A stretch of DNA of 26,397 nt. Source: Gymnopilus junonius. Lineage: Eukaryota; Basidiomycota; Agaricomycetes; Agaricales; Galerinaceae. Where the stretch lies: NCBI GenBank assembly GCA_015501075.1, contig JADNYJ010000435.1, forward strand, positions 1-26,397. The letters are read 5' to 3'. The translations under genes were made by a program, and so were the position numbers. The number at the start of each line of letters is the position of its first letter. Position 1 is the stretch's first letter. Of this stretch, positions 19,868 to 26,397 are shown in pieces. Below the pieces are notes generated by a model. It saw only the letters and a list, made by a program, of their open reading frames with translations, ran no database searches and was not told the DNA's origin.

Positions 19868-20662
19868 AAAATCAAAAAGTTGTAGATCTTCAAATGTTCA
19901 AGCTTCCGGAGCGACAGCAAAAGAGGAGGTAAAGTCAAATAGGGAGAGTAGGAACGACCACAGACACTAAGTGTCTCAGAGAATTTCCTCGTTTGTAAGC
20001 GCAATGAGAACGGCACGGCCAGACAAGGCCACAAAACTGAGACTCACGATCCTTATTCCGTATTCGTAATGCAGATTGAATATCACCCATGGCGAGGTTG
20101 AGGCGGGGAGTTTCCTCCGTCGGCGAACGTGAATTTGACAATCATATGGGCACCTGATAGTGTCACTGGCTGGATATGGATGCACCTTTGCATACAGTTG
20201 TCCGGGGTAGATCCGGTTCAGATTTTATCGAGAGCAAAATGCATGGCTCGTAATTCCAGCATAGCCAACATGCTGATGATGATGGTAACTTTTGGTAAGA
20301 AAAGGGCGGGCATCCTCGGAATGTACGCAAGATTCCACCAACCGGCGCCTTTATTTCTGTGGTACGAATAGAGCGCATATGGGTCTGCTAGCGTGAAGTC
20401 ATTCTCCGAGAGGAGTATGCAAGTTGAAGGGAGGTGTACGTGTACAGGCCCTACAAGCCCAAATCAAGAAGCTGTCAGGCACACTTTGACTTAGAGTCCC
20501 TAGCACGCCAACAACAAACAAAGGCAATCCGGCTTGCTCGAAACTTACACGATGCCTGCAGAGTTCGCACTTTCCAAACCTAAGGCAGAACTACACACTG
20601 CCAAACCACAGCTAACGATCAGAAAACCTAGGGAATTATCTTAGCATCGTTATTGAAGTGCA
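19868..20662. other. Region upstream of the membrane-protein gene
   Basis: It probably contains 5' exon(s) of the minus-strand membrane-protein gene. Usable splice signals exist (for example GTGATATTC with an acceptor ending CTCAG near 20040), but I could not find a combination that yields a clear signal peptide. Nothing else is recognised between 20190 and 20662. Confidence 0.35.
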
Positions 20663-21550
20663 ATGAGGTTCGAAGGGGGTATTGTCGAATTGGCATCTCA
20701 AGGTGAGCAGCCAATCTTCGACATCATTTTAAACTTTCACTGACGTCTTTGTCGACAGCTATTCCTGTGCTTGTCGCCATTTCTTTCGGTAACTTTGCTG
20801 ACTCACCAGGATCGCTTTGAGAATTGGTCGGAACCGAGCGTCGCTCTCACTGATATTGTTTTGACGGCAACATGGTGAGATTAGATATGAATCTGTAAAC
20901 GAGTCATCCCCTGGACCCTGCGGCTTACTGAGGTGTGCTCGCTCAGCGCCTATGTCATCATAGGCTTGGATTTTGTCATGATCACTGTGACCCAGGTAAT
21001 CATTCATTTAGGATGGCCAATAGGATCACGCATATCTAAGATCCAGATTCCAGACTGGATTTCTCTATGCAGTACATACCTAAACCTACGAGCTGGTGCA
21101 ATGGTCGCAGAAGATCTCACGCAAGTAAAGATGAAATCCGGAGAGTTTCTATCAACGAGCAGTTTCCGTAAGTGACAGAAGGAGGAAATTTTCGATACAT
21201 CTTATGTTTTATTCCGCAGGGACGTTCATGCGCTTCTGTGGATATTTAATTGTCGGAGGTCTATTTCAACCGGCCCTCCAGCCTTCCCCGTTGTCCACTC
21301 GGAGGTATCATCCCATGGTGCGAGGCGGATCCCCGTTTTGGCAATAATGATGGCTCTGTGCCGGCGAAAGTCAATCGTTCACGGCGTCCAAGATTAGATT
21401 TCCTGCTTTCGCGGTGGTGATCCTGAAGCCTCCAGGTTATAGCGCCAAAGCCTTCGATGGTATGACATTGAGCTACTGCCGCTTACGATTTTCGCCTCAA
21501 GTCGGGGAGGTATGGATCAGCGGTCCAGCCTCCGAAAGGTCAGAAGGGGG
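20663..21550 (+). pseudogene. Tentative exon traces, possibly a decayed adenylate-forming enzyme
   Basis: Pieces suggest a spliced plus-strand gene, but I cannot join them into one frame. An ATG at 20663 opens MRFEGGIVELASQ, ended by a good intron 20703-20758 (GTGAGC...GACAG) leading to AIPVLVAISFGN. A further open block is FENWSEPSVALTDIVLTATW (about 20818-20877). A GTAAGT...CCGCAG intron (about 21169-21220) follows KDEIRRVSINEQFP. Near 21501-21527 the plus strand reads VGEVWISGP, which resembles the GE(I/V)W(I/V)SGPS motif of fatty-acyl-AMP-ligase/CPS1-type adenylating enzymes. No other motif of that family is present, so the assignment is weak. These may be relics or chance. Confidence 0.22.
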
Positions 21551-22257
21551 ATGAAGATACCTGACACCTGTATTCATTTTCTTTGCCTAAGTTTTCATTT
21601 CATCTACTCACGTTAGAATGAAATGCACATATGCTTTGAGTTTGCAAGTGTGCACTGTAGGCGCTAAGGTTCAGGTCTAGGATTAACTGAAGGGCAGACC
21701 GTGACACGTGAAGCCTCATGTTCTGGCTTCCGACGTGGGATCGGAAATAAGCCAAATCAAGGTAGGCAAAGGCTGTGATCAAAGTTGCGCTCACTCACAT
21801 GGAAATATTTTTCGTCAGGCCTCCACGGCAGTTGCTCGTCCATATCGGATTTTTACTGGTTTCAACTTCATCGTAAACTTGTTCAGAGTACCCTTATCTC
21901 CTTGGAATATTTAGGTTCCCGGTCTAATATCAAGGGATGAAGTTAGTGAATGGCTGCAATTTCTCAGTGAGATGCTTTGTGTACTTTGGAAAATGATGAC
22001 TCACCTGCCGCATCGACGTACAGATTCCTGCCGTCTTACTGATTTCGGACCGAGTCAAGGAAGGTGCCGCATACCATAAATGATCCACGGACCGTGCCTT
22101 GCATACCATCCATGGACATGTTTCATCAAGAGCAGAGGCTATTCAGTGTTCACCCGCTAAGATTTGACAAGATTGTTAGTTGTTAAGATCTACCATCTAA
22201 CCATACACGTCCGATTCTGACTCGGTATCAAATATCCAAAGAGCGGTGTAAAGAGAG
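21551..22257. other. Intergenic stretch before the adenylate-forming gene
   Basis: No gene, repeat or RNA is recognised. Only short ORFs without motifs occur. Confidence 0.4.
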
Positions 22258-22265
22258 TATTTAAG
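22258..22265 (+). promoter_or_regulatory. TATA-like element of the adenylate-forming gene
   Basis: TATTTAAG lies 73 bp upstream of the ATG at 22331. It is followed by a CT-rich leader (CTTTTACCTTCCTCCTCTTC), the usual fungal core-promoter arrangement. An out-of-frame ATG at about 22275 precedes the main start. Confidence 0.4.
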
Positions 22266-22330
22266 GTACGTTCCATGACGATGCACTTCCCCAATTTACT
22301 TTTACCTTCCTCCTCTTCATACTTCTGGTC

Positions 22331-24132
22331 ATGCTCAGCTCCCATCTCACTGTTCTGGAATCGAGTTCTTCGAAATACTCAACTGCAACACTTTTCCGAA
22401 TCCCGCAATTGGACAACGCTGGATGTGTCGCTGAATGGCGATCAATAACGTACCACAATTCCTTCGTGACGTTGAATTGTTCGCTCGATACTGGACTCGT
22501 GTGTTCAAAAACGACCGGATACCAAAGCGTCAGTAATTGGCATGTGGTATGTCAAATTTCAAGCTGTATTTTAAGCATGGAAGTCTAACATGTAATCAAG
22601 GATAAGTGCTTCACGTATATCGACGTTCTCCATATCTATGGTATTTCAAGGGCTGGCTACATTCCGCAGCTTTTTCAGTTTGCGACTTCCCAATCCTTCG
22701 GTAATTTATGAACTCCTGCAAAAAGCCAACTCGCGGGCCGTATTTGCGATCCATCGTTTAAATCATTATTGGCCGACTGCCCTGTACCCACGCATTGTAT
22801 CTCGGCTCAGAAAAAATAGAAAGCGTGGATGAACCCTTGCCGACATCTGGAACATTAGGGAGGACGATATTGCCTTCTATTTCCACACAAGTGGGTCAAC
22901 ATCTGGCAGCCCTAAGCTTGTTCCAATGAGCTTTCGTTGGCTGAACTCCGTCGTCGTTAAATCTCGTCATATAAGCATGCCTCAGAATCCGAACGCCAGG
23001 ATGTTACAGTCTTCATGTGAGCATTCTTCATTCCTCTTGTCGTCGAGGACTTCTGGCTGAACTATATTGAACAGGGGAAGCATGTGCCACATTGGACAGA
23101 CATTCAGTGAGTATCATTCAGATATATGATTGCCGTGCCGTAATGTTAAATTTTATCCTCTAGTGTTCGTTGGAACTCTTCAATATGGCTCTTGTGTAAT
23201 CCAGCCCACATCTATCGGGTTTCTTCCGAAGAACTGATAGACATGATCCGTCGATGTGGACTTAATCGTCTTAACCAATTCGCGGCTTTCTTGATGAAGC
23301 ACTTCAAGAACGCTCGCCAAGACTCCAACTACTTTCGATAATGAAAATTTGGATGACATTGTTTATTCTGGAATGCCCCTTCCTTACGAGGACGAGCAGT
23401 GGGCTCTTAAGAGTGGATTACCTCTCAGGGTTAGTGACTCTCAGATTTCCTGGTTTCTTGGTATTGATTTCATTCTTTTTAGAATCTCTTCGGTAGTACC
23501 GAAATTGGTGGTATGCTCATTGCAGGTGGAAATGAGCGCAATAAGGCTCTCTTGCAACCTTTACCTGGAACATCCTACAAGTTCGTGCCAATAGAGTCAG
23601 CAGGAGAGGAAGCTGTTCACCAATCTACCGCTGCCTTATATGAATTGGCCATTCTCTCGGATTCTCCGGATTGCCCCCACGAGACCCTTCGCCATGCGGA
23701 TGGTCACTTTCACACTGGCGACCTCTTCCAGCAAATTCTTCCTGGATGGTGGGTATCCGCGGACGAGATGATGATTGGATAAAATCGGAAACTAGTCTGC
23801 GATGCGATACCAAGTCCATCGAAGACAATGCACGCGCCATGTGCAGTGGTTTAATTGCAGAGTGCATCGTGGTTGGGAGTGGCCGACCTTCTCCTGTCAT
23901 GTTCATCGAACCCGCAGTCGACATGGACCACAACAAACTCAAGAAGGAAATCATCCGAAAGACTCGTCAATTCCATGCCCGGCGCTATTTGCACGAGCGC
24001 ATAACCTCCTCTGACATGATCGTTATCGTTCCGCGGAATACACTCCCAAGGACTGCGACCAAGGGCAACATCCGTCGAAAAGCAGTCGAAGAGGCATTCA
24101 AGACCCAAATCGACAGTATATTCGCTAACTAA
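22331..24132 (+). CDS. Stand-alone adenylate-forming enzyme (AMP-binding, acyl-CoA synthetase/NRPS-like)
   Basis: Activates a carboxylic acid with ATP to an acyl-AMP; the substrate is unknown. Five exons: 22331-22546, 22601-23016, 23075-23106, 23164-23429 and 23483-24132, about 515 aa. Motifs in order: YIDVLHIYGISRAGYIPQLF; phosphate-binding HTSGSTSGSPKLVP; MCHIGQTFMFVGTLQYGSCV; LDDIVYSGMPLP; NLFGSTEIGGML; HTGDLF; RGRDDDWIKSE; and the C-terminal TKGNIRRKAVEEAF with the expected catalytic Lys region. It is most like the adenylation part of fungal adenylate-forming reductases, but a stop follows directly, so there is no carrier or reductase domain. At least ten one-base gaps or gains break the frame (for example 22453-22454, 22671-22675, 22811-22816, 23344-23347, 23757-23758). 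All motifs survive in the correct order, so sequence error is more likely than decay. It is convergent with TDP1. Confidence 0.85.
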
Positions 24133-24762
24133 AGATGCGACAGCGTAATGTCTCTCTAACAAAAGCTTGCGGTGCATTTCTTGGGTGCACTTTTGATATT
24201 GGTATTTATTCCTCTAGATTATTTGCCTTATAAGACGCTTTACTACTTGATCCGTATTATTTATCTTATTCATACTTTTATACCGGACACTTAGTGTATT
24301 TTTTGTGTTTCCTGTCTGTTATCGCGTCATCGCTTTGTAGCATTTGTAGCATTAGCACTTCTTCATCACTCACCCGCATTTTTTTCATTGTATGTAGTCA
24401 GATGTACATATTCACTTACTCCAAACTTACTCAGTCGTGGATGGTCTTCAGCGGATCAAATGAAATCCGATTGACCTGCTAAATATAGCTCACGGAGCTA
24501 ATCTTGTTCGTTGAGATCAAGTTTGGAGTTGACCGAACTTGACCGTGCAAGAGAAATTTTTGAATCTCGTTTCAGGTTCTGATACATAGTGACGATATCC
24601 CGAGGCTGTTAATCAGCGGAGAGAATGTTGATGGAAGTGGGTGGTTGCTGGAGTTGTGACGTTCACAAAATTTGCGTTCGGCGGATACTAATTATAGACC
24701 ATGTGCAAGCGAAAGAAAATCTATTCATCAGCTCATGAAAATGCGTAGCCAATTTATTAAGT
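24133..24762. other. Convergent 3' region between the adenylating enzyme and TDP1
   Basis: The two genes end tail to tail here, 630 bp apart. The stretch is T-rich on the plus strand just after the first stop codon and has no ORF with a recognisable motif. It should hold both 3' UTRs and polyadenylation signals. Confidence 0.45.
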
Positions 24763-26397
24763 TTATCTACTAGAACCCTCCTCCCTTGCTTGGTGATAAG
24801 CAGATTCTTCCTGCATCTGGATGTTTGAGATGATTAACGGTCAATCTATTAGGAAAGAGAATCTTAAATACGCACCCACGGTTCATCCTTCGTGGTATAT
24901 TTTCTGGGCGGCCGTTGGAAACAAGCAATACGATCTGCTTCCTTGACATCTTTCAGTAAGAATACTACGCCGACCTCGTAGTTCGTGATCTAGGGTTTGA
25001 TGAGCGTTATGACGATATTTGATCCTATAGTCTCTTACATTGAGGATCGGATTAAATGACGATCCGGAAAGGGTGCCCCAGGCGGACGGCGTAAAATTGT
25101 GGGATCCCACATACACCCAGCCAACCCAGGGTCGACTGCCTGGATTTCATCGTCCTCCGTGTCCGAGGACTCCCCTTTATTGGTTCTCGCAGAAAATGCA
25201 TTCTCTTGTAGTGTGGCAATAATCATCTGTCGGATATCACTCAGTGGAATGGACGTAGATAGACATGCTTATCACTTACCTTGGAATGCATTAAGACTGG
25301 ACCGCCTTTGCTTCTAGAGTCGTAAAAAATGTCTTTAGGAAAGTTTTTCGAACTCCACTGCCTTCTGCGGCAGAAAATAGTGCCACCGCCCTGAGCAATG
25401 TATACGCCGAAGGTTAATATGACTCGGGTTTCCAAGAAATCTTCTAAAGTCCTAACCATTTCACCCGCAGCGCTCTGCTGAACAGTTGCTTTCGTTGGGA
25501 AAATGAGCTTGACAGGCGGGTACGGCAACTTTTCCCGGGATTTCTTGGGCTTGTCAAGCCAAACTTCAGCGCTCTCACCCTTGAGGACCAGTGGAATTCA
25601 TTCAGCCACTGCGTGCTGTATAAACCGATGCTAGAACCTGTGCAACAAGAGTCACAACGTCAAACAGGCTGAGAACATACGTCGTATATACTAACCTGAC
25701 ATTCTAGAACAGGTCCTTAGCCGCTTTAGCATTTCCTGTTCGCATTCCCATCTTTCGCACAACCGACATTAGTCGGGGATGTCCATTTCTACTATGAATT
25801 GATAATCTAATCAACTCGTACAAGGAGAGGAAGTATGAACGCACTGAATTACGTGGGGCCAGCCTTCATGCTTACCAGCGATAGAAGCAACCAAGTGAGC
25901 TTTGACATTCGACCAATCCCATTTTTGGCGCAGCTCGTCAATATCTTTTAAAAGGCAGGTCTGGATGCTAGGATGTACAACTATTATTAGCATATATATA
26001 TGAACTCAGGAGCTGAAAATATCTACGTTGTCACCAATCATTGCCGCAAGGGCTGGTCTGACGTTGATATCATATATCATACGTTGCAACACGCGGGGAA
26101 GTCGTCCGCTTTCGGGTCATGGGGATAGGCCTTGATCGTAGGGAATATCTTGGAGCCAGACGCTCTGCATGCAAGATTCAGATATTTGCTATGACGGGAT
26201 TAATTAAAAACGTTAAAAGCGAACATTTTCCATGTCCCGCCAGTCATATGCTACAAATTCGCCGTGGATACGACAACTCGGAGCCGACCTGATTTGTAGA
26301 ATAGCTGTGTAATTGAATCAGGATACAAGTGCCTACGTATTTGGAGATTATTACCAGCATGAACTACGCAAAGGGTTCGTCAGCATGATACTGTTGC
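24763..26397 (-). CDS. TDP1: Tyrosyl-DNA phosphodiesterase 1 (5' end outside window)
   Basis: Nuclear DNA-repair enzyme of the phospholipase D superfamily. It frees topoisomerase I peptides from DNA 3' ends by cleaving the tyrosyl-phosphodiester bond. Blocks in order on the minus strand: LFYKSGRLRVVVSTANL, YDWRDMEN, SVWLQDIP, RVLQRMIYDINVRPALA, LRQKWDWSNVKAHLVASIAG / KHEGWP, GHPRLMSVVRKMG, SSIGLYSTQWLNEFHW, LPYPPVKLIFPTKATV, GGGTIFCRRRQW, the second HKD motif PVLMHSKM (His and Lys present), then WVYVGSHNFTPSAWG (Asn present) and NYEVGVVF. Clear introns are 26220-26162, 25456-25391, 25279-25227, 25038-24990 and 24875-24817. The last exon ends EEGSSR at a TAA (24765-24763). The first HKD motif should lie at or beyond the right edge; the last 60 bases do not show it cleanly. 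Several one-base gaps (for example 25581-25582, 26095-26098, 26121-26124) break the frame. Confidence 0.93.

Noticed and set aside
20660..24132. A specialised-metabolite gene cluster around the adenylating enzyme
   Set aside because: Only one clear biosynthetic enzyme is present. TDP1 and the membrane protein are not pathway genes, and no tailoring enzyme or pathway regulator lies next to it.
1..26397. CRISPR arrays, bacterial operons, telomere repeats or retroviral/LTR elements
   Set aside because: No spaced direct repeats, telomeric arrays, long terminal repeats or reverse-transcriptase motifs were seen in reading both strands.

Overview
The window looks like nuclear DNA of a filamentous fungus, most likely a mushroom-forming basidiomycete (Agaricomycetes). 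The evidence is dense short introns (about 48-105 nt, GT...AG, with CTAAC/CTGAC-like branch sites), pyrimidine-rich leaders, no bacterial-style operons, and the families present: an AreA-type GATA factor, steryl-acetyl-hydrolase-like esterases, a stand-alone adenylate-forming enzyme and TDP1. The species cannot be told from this sequence.

Layout. 1-800: leader region with a TATA box. 800-2050 (+): alpha/beta hydrolase A, with complete catalytic motifs. 2051-5323: no confident gene, but a possible MFS-transporter remnant and a purine-rich strand bias. 5324-8376 (-): seven-exon GATA transcription factor with an AreA-type N-terminal domain and two zinc fingers. 8377-11600: no recognisable gene. 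11604-12677 (-): unrecognised, probably spliced coding sequence. 12761-13855 (-): hydrolase B, cut short before its catalytic His. 13990-15000 (-): hydrolase C, a real pseudogene. 15000-16900: AT-rich DNA. 16908-17702: a 795-bp non-autonomous DNA transposon with perfect 25-bp terminal inverted repeats and an 8-bp target-site duplication. 17813-19867 (-): intact 684-aa single-pass membrane protein with a Ser/Thr-rich ectodomain. 19868-22330: mostly unassigned, with traces of exons. 22331-24132 (+): stand-alone AMP-binding enzyme. 24763-26397 (-): tyrosyl-DNA phosphodiesterase, running off the right edge.

How the genes relate. No operon-like or obvious pathway unit is seen. The three hydrolases form one local family: an active-looking copy far left, and a decayed tandem pair in the middle. 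The adenylating enzyme and TDP1 are convergent neighbours.

Main caution. Several well-conserved genes are broken repeatedly by one-base length changes, mostly in short mononucleotide runs, while flanking residues remain family-like. This fits uncorrected homopolymer errors in the assembly better than decay. Hydrolase C is different: it has nonsense codons and has lost its catalytic His, so I call it a genuine pseudogene. I found no convincing undescribed multi-gene system. The most solid discoveries are the transposon with its internal CG-rich hairpins, the hydrolase family history, the two-finger GATA factor and the unnamed mucin-like membrane protein.
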